Origin: Verrucomicrobiota bacterium
GTDB lineage: Bacteria > Verrucomicrobiota > Verrucomicrobiia > Opitutales > Opitutaceae
Direction of reading: 5' to 3'
Length of the DNA stretch: 21,565 nucleotides
Assembly (NCBI GenBank): GCA_030832235.1
Contig: JAURJO010000023.1
Location: forward strand, 1-21,565
Position 1 is the stretch's first letter; every line of letters starts with the position of its first letter. The notes below the pieces were generated by a model. The model saw nothing but the letters and a program-made list of their open reading frames with translations. It had not been told where the DNA came from and made no database searches. A program made the position numbers and the translations under genes. Positions 14,151 through 21,565 of this stretch are shown piece after piece.

Positions 14151-16102
14151 GCGCACCCGTGTCCGGCCAAACCCCGAACTCTTCGATCGGCGAAGTCCTC
14201 TCCCCCGATCTCCGCGCGCAGGTGGTGCGGGCAAGGAACGCCGCGGCGGAGGCCCTGCGGGCGGAACGCGGGCCCGGAGGGCACTGGGAAGGCGAGTTGT
14301 CCGCCAGCGCGCTCTCCACCGCGACCGCCGTGGTGGCGCTAACCCTCGTGGCGCGCCACGACGCGGTGGTGGCGGGGCGCGTGGCCGGCCGAATCGCCCG
14401 AGGGCACCGCTGGCTGGCGGCGCACCAAAACGCGGATGGAGGTTGGGGCGACACGACGCGCAGCATGAGCAACATCAGCACCACGACGCTCTGCTGGGCC
14501 GCGTTGGGGCTGGCGCCGGAAGGGATCGACGGCATTCTCGCCGCGGTGACGGCGGCGGAAGCGTGGCTGCGGCGGGCGGCGGGCAGCCTCGAGCCGCCTG
14601 CCTTGGTGCGGGCGATCGAGCAGCGCTACGGAAAGGACCGGACGTTCTCGATTCCGATCCTGACCCTGTGCGCCCTGTGCGGCCGTTTGGGCCCGGGCTC
14701 CGAAGCGTGGCGCCGCGTGCGGCAATTGCCGTTCGAGGTCGCGGTTCTGCCGCAGCGTTGGTTCGGCGCCCTGCAATTGCCCGTCGTGAGCTACGCCCTG
14801 CCGGCGCTGATCGCGATCGGGCAGGTGCGCCACGGCCTTTGTCCCACGCGCAATCCGCTGTTGCGCGCGCTGCGCAATCTCTGCCGCAAGCCCACGTTGC
14901 GAAAGCTGGAAACGCTGCAGCCCGCGAACGGCGGATTTCTCGAAGCCACCCCGCTGACGAGCTTCGTGACCATGAGCCTCGCCGGCTTGGGACTCGTGGA
15001 GAACCCGGCTCTGCGCCGCGGGCTAGCGTTCATCGAAGCATCGATGCGACCGGACGGAAGCTGGCCGATCGACACCCACCTGGCCACGTGGGTGTCGACC
15101 CTTTCGATCCAAGCCTTGGGCGGCAATGAACCGAACTCATCCGGGCTTTCGGAGCCGGAGCGACAAACCCTGCGCAAATGGCTGCTCTATCAGCAGCACC
15201 GCTCAGTGCACCCGTTCACCCTGGCGGCGCCGGGGGGCTGGTCGTGGACCCACTTGCCGGGAGGCGTGCCGGATGCGGATGACACACCGGGGGCGCTGCT
15301 GGCGCTGCGGCAGCTAGATCCGCACGACTCCGCGGTACGCGAGGCCGCGGCCGCCGGCGTGGAGTGGTTGCTTGATCTGCAGAACCGCGACGGAGGCATC
15401 CCCACCTTCTGCCGCGGCTGGGGCAAGCTGCCCTTCGACCGCAGCAGCCCCGACCTCACGGCGCACGCCTTACGGGCCTGGCTCGCCTGGCGCGGGGAAT
15501 TGCCGCCTGCACTGCAGGCTCGGGTCAACCGAGCGCTACCACTCGCGATGGGCTTCCTGCAGTCCACCCAGCGACCGGATGGCGCATGGATTCCGCTCTG
15601 GTTCGGACACCAGGACGCACCCGAGGACGAGAATCCGCTCTACGGAACGGCGCGGGTGATACCGGCCCTCTGTGACCTGGTGGTGTGCGAGCGGGCGGTG
15701 TCCCCTGAGTTGCGACAAGCCGCGCTCACGAGCCTGAGGAGCGCGCTCGCGTGGTTGATCACGTCTCAGCACGCCGATGGCGGTTGGAGCGCGACGCCGA
15801 AGGCGAATTCGTCAGCCGAGGAGACAGGGCTGGCCGTCGAGGCCCTGGCGACCGCCTGGACGTGCGAAGCCTTCGATGCGGATCGCCACGAGGCCGCCCG
15901 GATCGCAATCACGCGCGGGGCGGAGTGGCTGGCCGCCGCGGTTGAAAACGGACGTTGGCGGGAACCTTCTCCGATCGGCTTTTACTTCGCGAAACTTTGG
16001 TACTTCGAGCGGCTGTACCCGATGATCTTCGTGACGGGTGCGCTGGTTAAGCTGACGTCGGACCGGGCATGGGCGGCTTCGCCCGCACTCGGTCAGGACT
16101 GA
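14147..16102 (+). CDS. squalene-hopene-cyclase-family class II terpene cyclase (651 aa)
   Basis: The catalytic motif is PDADDT at 375-380, with D376/D378/D379 forming the DxDD acid of class II cyclases, almost the same residue number as in Alicyclobacillus squalene-hopene cyclase. QW-type repeats are at 94-100 (QNADGGW), 300-306 (MRPDGSW), 412-418 (QNRDGGI), 475-481 (QRPDGAW) and 541-547 (QHADGGW). Length fits the ~630-residue SHC family. The enzyme protonates an isoprenoid alkene and folds it into a polycycle; squalene, or a longer or shorter polyprene made by the nearby prenyl synthase, is possible. I see no squalene synthase (hpnC/D/E or sqs) gene in the window. GTG at 14147 is chosen because it overlaps the desulfurase stop as GTGA; the same frame is open further left only as a shadow of that gene. 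The 3' end overlaps the convergent GTPase gene by 10 bp. Confidence 0.9.
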   Translation: MSAPVSGQTPNSSIGEVLSPDLRAQVVRARNAAAEALRAERGPGGHWEGELSASALSTATAVVALTLVARHDAVVAGRVAGRIARGHRWLAAHQNADGGWGDTTRSMSNISTTTLCWAALGLAPEGIDGILAAVTAAEAWLRRAAGSLEPPALVRAIEQRYGKDRTFSIPILTLCALCGRLGPGSEAWRRVRQLPFEVAVLPQRWFGALQLPVVSYALPALIAIGQVRHGLCPTRNPLLRALRNLCRKPTLRKLETLQPANGGFLEATPLTSFVTMSLAGLGLVENPALRRGLAFIEASMRPDGSWPIDTHLATWVSTLSIQALGGNEPNSSGLSEPERQTLRKWLLYQQHRSVHPFTLAAPGGWSWTHLPGGVPDADDTPGALLALRQLDPHDSAVREAAAAGVEWLLDLQNRDGGIPTFCRGWGKLPFDRSSPDLTAHALRAWLAWRGELPPALQARVNRALPLAMGFLQSTQRPDGAWIPLWFGHQDAPEDENPLYGTARVIPALCDLVVCERAVSPELRQAALTSLRSALAWLITSQHADGGWSATPKANSSAEETGLAVEALATAWTCEAFDADRHEAARIAITRGAEWLAAAVENGRWREPSPIGFYFAKLWYFERLYPMIFVTGALVKLTSDRAWAASPALGQD

Positions 16103-17223
16103 AGTCCGCCCAACCGATGGGTGGGGGTCGGCTTGCCGGGGCGGAAGTGCTCCAGGTGATCCAAATCGGCGCGCAGTCCGAAATTCTCCGCGGCCATCGC
16201 AAGCGCGCTGCGCACCGCCTCCGCGAGCACTTCTGGCGCGGCCTCGGCACGTAGGTTGAGGATGAGCTGGCCGGACGAGACCGGCAGCTCCAATCGGTAG
16301 GAGAGCTCCGGCACGAAGTCGTTGCGCACGAGGTTAACGGCCGCGATCTCGCCTGCGAAGCTGCCGTCGGGGCTGAAGGTCATCTTGAGGTGCGCCACCT
16401 CCGCGCCGGTCGCGCGCAGTCGTCCTTGGATTTCACCGGCGAGACGCGGAAGAAAATCGTCCGCTGAAAACGGCGTCGCCGCCGAGACCTGCACGGTGCA
16501 ATTGAGCCAGCCGAGCAGCGCCTCGCCCTCGGCGTAGGTCTGGTAATCGACGTCCATGACGAGCCGCGCCGACTGCTCGCCGCCGGTGATGCGCGCAAAC
16601 CACGGCTCGAGCCCGCTGCCGTCGCGCGAGGAGACCGCGAGGATCTCCTTGCCCGGGTAAGCCTGCAAGATCGCGGCCCGCAGACGATCCAAACGACCGG
16701 CATCGACGAGGTCGCTCTTGCTGATGACGACGAGGTCGGCCTCCTCGATCTGCTTGCGATAGATGTAGACGACCTTGGCGGAGAAACTGCCGCCCGGCTC
16801 AACCCCGAGGATGCGCAGCGCGCGCACGGGATCGACGAGCACGCTCACGGGCGCAATGGTGAAGTGCTCCCCGTACATCCGCCGAAGGGGATAAGTCACG
16901 GTTGCGGCGAGGTCGGTGCAGCTCCCCACCGGCTCCGCGATGAAGACCTCGGGTCGCGTCTCGCTCGTGAGTTTATGCGCTGCATCGACGAGGGAATTGA
17001 ACCGGCAGCAGAAGCAGCCGCCGGCGATCTCCTCGGTGGCGAACCCCTGCGAGCGGAGCATCGCGGTGTCGACGAGGTTGCTTCCTTGGTCGTTGGTGAT
17101 GAGCCCGACCCGCCGGCCTTGTCCGCTCAGTTGGCGGGCGAGCCGGCCGACCGCGGTCGTTTTACCGGCCCCGAGGAAGCCGCCGATCATGATGTAACGG
17201 GCCTTGGGCGAAAGATCGGGCAT
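16093..17223 (-). CDS. COG0523 (CobW-like) metal-chaperone GTPase (376 aa)
   Basis: Walker A is GGFLGAGKTT (14-23). The metal-binding CxCC motif sits in GGCFCC (C70, C72, C73). The guanine-specificity motif is SKSD (168-171). A C-terminal CobW_C-like domain spans about residues 215-350. These GTPases deliver zinc, cobalt or other metals to client enzymes. Which metal this one serves cannot be told; no Zur-type operator is obvious upstream. ATG at 17223 gives the normal N-terminus just before the P-loop; the frame is open to 17712 but that part looks non-coding. It converges with the terpene cyclase gene, their stops overlapping by 10 bp, so it is probably a separate transcription unit. Confidence 0.92.
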   Translation of the reverse strand: MPDLSPKARYIMIGGFLGAGKTTAVGRLARQLSGQGRRVGLITNDQGSNLVDTAMLRSQGFATEEIAGGCFCCRFNSLVDAAHKLTSETRPEVFIAEPVGSCTDLAATVTYPLRRMYGEHFTIAPVSVLVDPVRALRILGVEPGGSFSAKVVYIYRKQIEEADLVVISKSDLVDAGRLDRLRAAILQAYPGKEILAVSSRDGSGLEPWFARITGGEQSARLVMDVDYQTYAEGEALLGWLNCTVQVSAATPFSADDFLPRLAGEIQGRLRATGAEVAHLKMTFSPDGSFAGEIAAVNLVRNDFVPELSYRLELPVSSGQLILNLRAEAAPEVLAEAVRSALAMAAENFGLRADLDHLEHFRPGKPTPTHRLGGLQS

Positions 17224-17772
17224 AGGGTCAGGATACCTACGGACGGCGCGGGTGTGGCGGCAAGCCGGCACAGGAGGAACCGGGATGCGCGGCGTGGAAT
17301 TCGTCGGAAAGGGGTGGGACGCGGAAGATGGAGGAACCGGGAAAACTCGATCTCTGCGGCGTCCATTGCCTCCTGCCCCAAGCCAGCGAACAGCAGCAAC
17401 GGAGGTAACCGAGAACGCCCTTCGGGCCACTGGCGCGCTTTGAGCGTTTTTGCGGCTAACCGGCGCATGGCCGCGACGGGGCTCGAAAGGCCCCATCACG
17501 AGGGAAGTAAACCCAGATGACTCTTGTCCGGAAACTCCGGGCCGAGGTTCGTCATAAAACGCGTGCGATGTAGCCGAGGGCGCCCCCCTCGGATCGTCGG
17601 ATACTCCTTCCGCCAATTCCTCCTCACCCCCTCTCGCCTCTCGTCCTCCGTAGTCCCGGCGAAGGAGCAAGGCCCGGCAAAGAGGGAAGATCCGGCGATG
17701 CGGGTCCCTCATCTCTCCCGGCGCGGCGCAACCCGAGCGATCCTTCGGTTCCGGCGGAGCCGCGCTCGGTCT
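17224..17772. other. 549-bp stretch without a recognisable gene
   Basis: This lies upstream of the GTPase gene and downstream of the PA0069-family gene. Both strands have open frames, but none shows a domain, a plausible start or conserved-looking composition. It contains three small hairpins: 17417-17427, 17528-17540 (CCGGA-aac-TCCGG) and 17574-17592. The plus strand has a C/T-rich run at about 17605-17655. The segment around 17396-17430 (CAACGGAGGTAACCGAG and on) has the look of the purine-repeat intergenic debris common in this phylum. The GTPase promoter should lie near the left end. Confidence 0.45.
17574..17592 (-). terminator. possible terminator-like hairpin downstream of the PA0069-family gene
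   Basis: A perfect 7-bp stem (CCGAGGG with CCCTCGG) and 5-nt loop lie about 180 bp beyond the radical SAM gene's stop on the minus strand. There is no T-run, so it could equally be a pause or a chance palindrome in GC-rich DNA. Confidence 0.25.
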
Positions 17773-18855
17773 TCAAAGCAGAGATAACTGCTCCCCGGGA
17801 CGGCGGAATGCGGAGGAATTCAAAACGGGGCGTTCGCGATCGAGGCCGTGACGGCGCGCGGCGGCGGCGAACAAGGCGCGGATTTGCTCCGCGTGGATGC
17901 CCTCGCCCTTCATGCGCGCGCCCCACTCGCTGACGTTCAGCTCACCGCCGCGGATGGCGCGCACGCGGTCCAGCACGCGCGTCGACTTGCCCGGCTCGTG
18001 CGTGGCGAGCCAGTCGCGGAAGATATCCTTCACCGCGTACGGGAGCCGTAGCACGAGGTAGCCGCCGAAAGTCGCACCGGCGTCCGCCGCCGCGCGAACG
18101 ATGCCCGGGATTTCGTGCTCCGTGAGCCCGGGAATCACTGGTGCCACGAGTACACCCACCGGGACACCTGCAGCGGTGAGCGCGCTGATTGCGCGCAGCC
18201 GCGCCGCGGGACGCGATGCACGGGGTTCGAGCCGGCCGGCGAGGTCGGTGTCCAACGTGGTCACCGTTACCAAAACCATCGCGGCGCGGTCGCGGGCGAG
18301 ATCGGCGAGCACGTCGGCATCGCGGCTCACGAGAGCGTTCTTGGTGACGATCGCGACGGGCTGGCGGAACGCCGCGCACACCTCGAGACAGGCACGCGTG
18401 ACGCGGAATCGCCGCTCGGCCGGCTGGTAGCAGTCGGTGGCGCCGCTGAGAGTGATGGATTCACCGCGCCACGCCGGGGAGAGCAGCTTCTCGCGCAGCA
18501 GCGCGGGCGCGCGGCGCTTCACCATGATACGCGTCTCGAAGTCGAGCCCGCTGGAGAATCCGAGGTACTCGTGGTACGGCCGCGCGAAACAGTACGCGCA
18601 GCCGTGTTCACAACCACGGTAGGGGTTCAGCCCCCAGGTGTACGGGACGTCGGGGCTGTCGTTACGCGACAGAATCGACTCCGAGGCATCTTCGTAAAAC
18701 TCCGTGCGCGGATGCGGGCCGGTCCCGTCGTCCTCCGGATCAGCCGCCGCCGCGTCGGGATCAGGCACAAGGTGCAGCCGTTCGAAGCGGTTCGGCGGAT
18801 TCGTCGCCGCGCCGCGGCCCGGCGGACCCGGAGGCTTGGTGGGCGGCGAACTCAT
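17773..18855 (-). CDS. PA0069-family radical SAM protein (360 aa)
   Basis: The N-terminal half contains TEFYEDASESILSRNDSPDVPYTWGLNPYRGCEHGCAYC-type sequence, with C82, C86 and C89 in the CEHGCAYC radical SAM motif. This region (NPYRGCEHGC.YCFARP.HEY) is diagnostic of the PA0069/Rv2578c family, related to spore photoproduct lyase (SplB-like). Later stretches 'ITLSGATDCYQPAERRF' and 'VIPGLTEHEIP' also fit. The family's biochemical role is not established; DNA repair or RNA modification have been suggested by homology only. Length is normal. ATG at 18855 gives a proline-rich disordered N-terminal ~45 residues. It is divergent from fdhD, with 57 bp between the two starts, so the promoters must be close or overlapping. 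Confidence 0.9.
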   Translation of the reverse strand: MSSPPTKPPGPPGRGAATNPPNRFERLHLVPDPDAAAADPEDDGTGPHPRTEFYEDASESILSRNDSPDVPYTWGLNPYRGCEHGCAYCFARPYHEYLGFSSGLDFETRIMVKRRAPALLREKLLSPAWRGESITLSGATDCYQPAERRFRVTRACLEVCAAFRQPVAIVTKNALVSRDADVLADLARDRAAMVLVTVTTLDTDLAGRLEPRASRPAARLRAISALTAAGVPVGVLVAPVIPGLTEHEIPGIVRAAADAGATFGGYLVLRLPYAVKDIFRDWLATHEPGKSTRVLDRVRAIRGGELNVSEWGARMKGEGIHAEQIRALFAAAARRHGLDRERPVLNSSAFRRPGEQLSLL

Positions 18856-18912
18856 GTCCGCACCGTACCGAAAATCGTGGCGACGCCAGCGTCATTCGCC
18901 TTGGGTCGCGCC

Positions 18913-19746
18913 ATGCCGCCGCCACCGACCCTCGTGAAACCGATCACGCGGCTGGAAGGCGCGGCGCCAGCCGTGGCCGCCGAGGACGCGGTGGCGGTCG
19001 AGGAACCGCTCGAGATCCGTTTCGGCGGTCGCAGCGTGGCGGTGGTCATGCGCACGCCGGGCCACGACCGCGAACTCGCGGCGGGTTTTCTCCTCACCGA
19101 GGGAATCATCCGCGGACGCGACGACCTGCTCGACCTGGTGCGCTGCCGCGGGGAGTCCGGCGACCCCTCGTCCAACCTGATCGACGCTGTGCCCGCCGCC
19201 GGCGTGGTCCTCGACGAGGCGCGGCTCACGCGTCACCTGTTCACCGCCTCCAGTTGCGGCATCTGCGGCAAGGCCACGCTCGCCGCCATCCGCGGGATTT
19301 TCCCTTCACTGCCGCCCTCCGCGCCGGCGCGGCGCGACGTGCTCGCCGCGCTGCCGGCGAGGCTCCGGGCGGCGCAGGCCGCCTTCACCGCGACCGGCGG
19401 CCTGCACGCGTGCGCGGTCTTCGATGCCGACGGCAACCTCGAGGGTGCGCAGGAGGACGTCGGCCGCCACAACGCCCTCGACAAGGTCATCGGCCGCGCG
19501 CTGCTCGAAGGCCGGCTGCCACTGGCGGGCCGGATCGTGCTGGTGAGCGGGCGGGTTTCGTTCGAGCTGATGCAGAAGGCGCTCGCCGCGGGCGCAGGTT
19601 GCGTGGCGGCGATCTCGGCGCCGACCTCGGCCGCGGTGGAGTTCGCAAAGGAAAGCGGGCAAACCCTCGTGGGATTCCTCCGGCCCGCAGGAGGCCCGGG
19701 CTCGCCGATGCGGATGAATGTTTACGCCGGCACCGTCGCCGGTTGA
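18913..19746 (+). CDS. fdhD: FdhD, formate dehydrogenase accessory sulfurtransferase (277 aa)
   Basis: Family landmarks are EEPLEIRFGG (30-39), the MRTPGHDRELAAGFLLTEGI region (46-65), the sulfur-carrying CxxC in SSCGICGK (C115, C118), 'GGLHACAVFDADG', 'EDVGRHNALDKVIG' and 'VSGRVSFELMQKA'. FdhD passes sulfur from a cysteine desulfurase to the molybdenum bis-MGD cofactor of formate dehydrogenase. No formate dehydrogenase gene is in the window, so its client lies elsewhere. ATG at 18913 is chosen; the frame continues far to the left only as a shadow of the divergent gene, though TTG at 18901 is possible. The stop shares one base with the start of the TPR gene (TGATG), indicating coupling. Confidence 0.95.
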   Translation: MPPPPTLVKPITRLEGAAPAVAAEDAVAVEEPLEIRFGGRSVAVVMRTPGHDRELAAGFLLTEGIIRGRDDLLDLVRCRGESGDPSSNLIDAVPAAGVVLDEARLTRHLFTASSCGICGKATLAAIRGIFPSLPPSAPARRDVLAALPARLRAAQAAFTATGGLHACAVFDADGNLEGAQEDVGRHNALDKVIGRALLEGRLPLAGRIVLVSGRVSFELMQKALAAGAGCVAAISAPTSAAVEFAKESGQTLVGFLRPAGGPGSPMRMNVYAGTVAG

Positions 19747-20606
19747 TGGTGTCGGATCCGTCTGTGCGCCGCCTCCGACTCCTCATCGCCCTGCCGCTCC
19801 TGGTCGCCGCCTCATCCTGGGCGGCCGAATCGGAGAACCTCGCCGAGCGCAATCTCCGCCGGATCATCGACCGCCAGAAGGAGGTGTTCGCCGATGCCTC
19901 AAAGCAGGGGGATAACCTCGAGGAGTCCCAGCTGAAGCGCCGCCTGCAGGAGATCTCGCACGACTACGAGGTGCTGTTGCGCGACAACCCGCGCTACGCG
20001 GCGGCCTACGCCGCCTACGGCCTGCTGCTGAGCAAAGTCGACATGCGCAAGGAGGCCGCGGCGATGCTGCTCAAGGCCAACGAGCTCGATCCCGACATCG
20101 CGATCGTGAAGAACCAGATCGGCAACCTGCTCGCCGAGGACGGCAAGCCGCTACAGGCCGCGCCGTACTTCATCGCCGCCATCAAGCTCGAGCCCGCCGA
20201 ACCGCTCTACCACTACCAACTCGGAACGCTGCTGGTGGAGGCGCGTGACGAGTTTTTGAAAAACGGCCAGTGGACCCGCGCCACCCTCGATGCCGCGGTG
20301 CTCGAGGCGTTCCGCAAGGCCTCCGAGCTGGCCCCTGACCGCTTCGAATTCGCCTACCGGTACGCGGAGTCGTTCTACGACCTGGAAAAACCCGATTGGG
20401 ATACCGCGCTGAAGCTGTGGAGTGCATTGGAGGAAAAGGCGCCCACCGACATCGAGCGTCAGACGATGCGCCTGCACGCGGCCAATATCCTCATCAAGAC
20501 CGGTCGGGCCGGGCATGCGCGCATCCTGCTAGAAACCGTGACCGAGCCCGGGCTGCAGGGGCAGAAGGACCGGCTAAAGCCGTTGCTGGAGAACGCGGGC
20601 AAGTGA
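19746..20606 (+). CDS. secreted TPR-repeat protein (286 aa)
   Basis: The N-terminus has VRRLR followed by a hydrophobic stretch and an Ala-rich end near residue 27, so it is exported to the periplasm (no lipobox Cys). Tetratricopeptide-like helix pairs follow from about residue 65, such as 'YAAAYAAYGLLLSKVDMRKEAAAMLLKANELDP', 'IAIVKNQIGNLLAEDGKPLQAAPYFIAAIKLEP' and 'RFEFAYRYAESFYDLEKP', each with TPR-like spacing. It probably scaffolds a periplasmic complex; no catalytic motif is visible. ATG at 19746 overlaps the fdhD stop by one base, so it is co-translated with fdhD, but a functional link is not implied by this alone. Confidence 0.86.
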   Translation: MVSDPSVRRLRLLIALPLLVAASSWAAESENLAERNLRRIIDRQKEVFADASKQGDNLEESQLKRRLQEISHDYEVLLRDNPRYAAAYAAYGLLLSKVDMRKEAAAMLLKANELDPDIAIVKNQIGNLLAEDGKPLQAAPYFIAAIKLEPAEPLYHYQLGTLLVEARDEFLKNGQWTRATLDAAVLEAFRKASELAPDRFEFAYRYAESFYDLEKPDWDTALKLWSALEEKAPTDIERQTMRLHAANILIKTGRAGHARILLETVTEPGLQGQKDRLKPLLENAGK

Positions 20607-20668
20607 CCCGGCCGCCCGCGCCAAGACTTGCGGAAGCCGCAGGGCCTCGCGCACCCTAAAGACGCCTC

Positions 20669-21490
20669 ATGTCCATCCTCGACCGACTCGAGCGCGCCCT
20701 CGGGCGCTTCGCGCTTCCCAACGCGGGCCTGTACCTCGTCGTCGGCCAGGCCGTTGTGCTGCTGGCCGTCATGTTCCGCCTGCTCGACCCGGAGCGGCTC
20801 GACTTCGCGCCGGCGCTGGTCACCGAGGGCCGTGAGTGGTGGCGCATGATCACCTTCATGCTGCAGGTGCCGATGCCGGGCGGGACCCTCGGCATCGTTT
20901 TCACGGTGTTCGGCTGGTACATCTTCTACCTCATGAGCGGCGCGCTGGAGCACCACTGGGGCGCGTTCCGGTTCAACCTCTTCCTGCTGCTGAGTTACGC
21001 CCTTACCGTGGCGCTCTCGTTCCTCGCGCCGCTCAACGGCGTCACGAACCTTTTCATCCTCGGTTCGGTGTTCCTGGCATTTGCGTACCTGAATCCCGAC
21101 TTCGAGCTGATGCTGTTCTTCATCCTGCCGGTGAAGATCAAGTGGCTCGCGATCATCACGTGGGCGCTGAATCTCGTGCAGTTCGTGCGCGGGGATCTCG
21201 GCCTGCGCCTGCAGATCGCGGCGCCGGTGGTCACTTTCCTCGTCTTCTTCGGCCCCGACATGCTCCTGCGCCTCCGCAGTGGCCGCCGGCAGGCGGAACG
21301 CCGCGCGGAACGGGCCGCCGAGGAGGTCCGGGCGCGCCACGTCTGCCACGTGTGCGGCCGCACCGACCGCACCAACCCGGAGATGGACTTCCGCTACTGC
21401 TCCAAGTGCGCCGGCGACCAGTGCTACTGCCCGGAGCACATCCAGAACCACGCGCATGTCGTGGCACCCGATGAGGCGGCCCGCCGCTGA
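20669..21490 (+). CDS. rhomboid-like integral membrane protein with C-terminal zinc-ribbon domain (273 aa)
   Basis: About five to six hydrophobic segments lie between residues ~20 and 200 (e.g. 21-37, 74-91, 102-120, 126-151, 156-172, 181-200). 'WWRMITFMLQVP', 'ALEHHWGAFRFN' and 'YLNPDFELMLFFILPVKIKWL' resemble rhomboid/TMEM115-like proteins. I see neither the GxSG serine motif nor a clear catalytic histidine, so it is probably a non-proteolytic rhomboid-like protein. After a charged helix (~203-224) comes a cytoplasmic zinc ribbon: C226-x2-C229, C244-x2-C247, then C252, C254 and H257. ATG at 20669 follows 62 bp after the TPR gene. Its role is unknown. Similar fusions occur in the phylum as far as I recall, but I cannot confirm it here. 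Confidence 0.8.
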   Translation: MSILDRLERALGRFALPNAGLYLVVGQAVVLLAVMFRLLDPERLDFAPALVTEGREWWRMITFMLQVPMPGGTLGIVFTVFGWYIFYLMSGALEHHWGAFRFNLFLLLSYALTVALSFLAPLNGVTNLFILGSVFLAFAYLNPDFELMLFFILPVKIKWLAIITWALNLVQFVRGDLGLRLQIAAPVVTFLVFFGPDMLLRLRSGRRQAERRAERAAEEVRARHVCHVCGRTDRTNPEMDFRYCSKCAGDQCYCPEHIQNHAHVVAPDEAARR

Positions 21491-21565
21491 TCCGCTCGCG
21501 GGCGCCGCGGGGCTCGCCACGCCCGGCGCCTGGCTGGCCTTCGCCACCGAGCTCCTGGAAGAAAC
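21471..21565 (+). CDS. possible start of a further gene, truncated by the window edge
   Basis: An ATG at 21471 opens a frame (MRRPAADPLAGAAGLATPGA, then WLAFATELLEE) that stays open to the window edge, 31 codons. It overlaps the 3' end of the rhomboid-like gene by 20 bp in another frame. Too short to assign a family; it may instead begin a few codons further on, or be chance in GC-rich DNA. Confidence 0.38.
   Translation, partial: MRRPAADPLAGAAGLATPGAWLAFATELLEE

Noticed and set aside
17224..17712. N-terminal extension of the metal GTPase
   Set aside because: The P-loop follows 13 residues after ATG at 17223, as is normal; the extension has no domain features.
20627..20643. Hairpin between the TPR and rhomboid-like genes
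   Set aside because: A 7-bp stem including one wobble pair, but no T-run and a short gap, so not called as a terminator.
20459..21547. A 362-aa minus-strand frame opposite the rhomboid-like gene
   Set aside because: Composition is charged and repetitive, typical of a shadow; the plus strand encodes clear membrane segments and a zinc ribbon.

Overview
The window is high-GC bacterial chromosome, densely packed on both strands, with no rRNA, tRNA, CRISPR array or insertion sequence that I can see. The gene content points to Verrucomicrobiota, probably Opitutaceae. The clues are secreted PQQ-type beta-propeller proteins, one opening with a 'NWRGPDQNGVS' motif, and a TonB-dependent receptor whose N-terminus carries an 'MTPFKVEA' stretch like the 'SPF-V' TonB-box region I know from Opitutaceae receptors. 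Few genes have strong Shine-Dalgarno sites. The lineage is an inference, not a search result.

Layout. (1) 1-4624, minus strand: two secreted PQQ-propeller proteins that overlap by 8 bp, followed by an ANL-superfamily (PaaK-like) adenylate-forming ligase cut by the window edge. (2) 4820-6913, minus strand: a TonB-dependent receptor with a good terminator-like hairpin just downstream. (3) 7005-12711, minus strand: a tight six-gene run. In order of transcription it encodes a GcvH-like lipoyl-domain protein, a small five-cysteine protein, a two-[4Fe-4S] ferredoxin-like protein, a radical SAM enzyme, a DUF116 / polyprenyl-diphosphate-synthase fusion, and a small alpha-alpha-toroid protein of the prenyltransferase/squalene-cyclase fold. 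(4) 12990-16102, plus strand, divergent from region 3: a NifS/IscS-type cysteine desulfurase overlapping by 4 bp a squalene-hopene-cyclase-family class II terpene cyclase with a DADDT motif. (5) 16093-17223, minus: a COG0523 (CobW-like) metal GTPase, then a 549-bp stretch without a gene. (6) 17773-18855, minus: a PA0069-family radical SAM protein, divergent from (7) 18913-21490, plus: FdhD, a secreted TPR protein and a rhomboid-like membrane protein with a zinc-ribbon tail, and perhaps the start of another gene at the right edge.

Regions 3 and 4 together look like one biosynthetic locus. An isoprenyl diphosphate synthase would make the chain and the class II cyclase would fold it. A radical SAM enzyme with dedicated iron-sulfur electron carriers could then modify the product or a carrier. 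The cysteine desulfurase could supply sulfur for Fe-S clusters or for direct insertion. A GcvH-like protein would be an unusual lipoyl (dithiol) carrier inside a terpenoid cluster. I do not recognise this combination as a characterised pathway, and it is the best candidate here for an undescribed system. Its product cannot be read from sequence alone.
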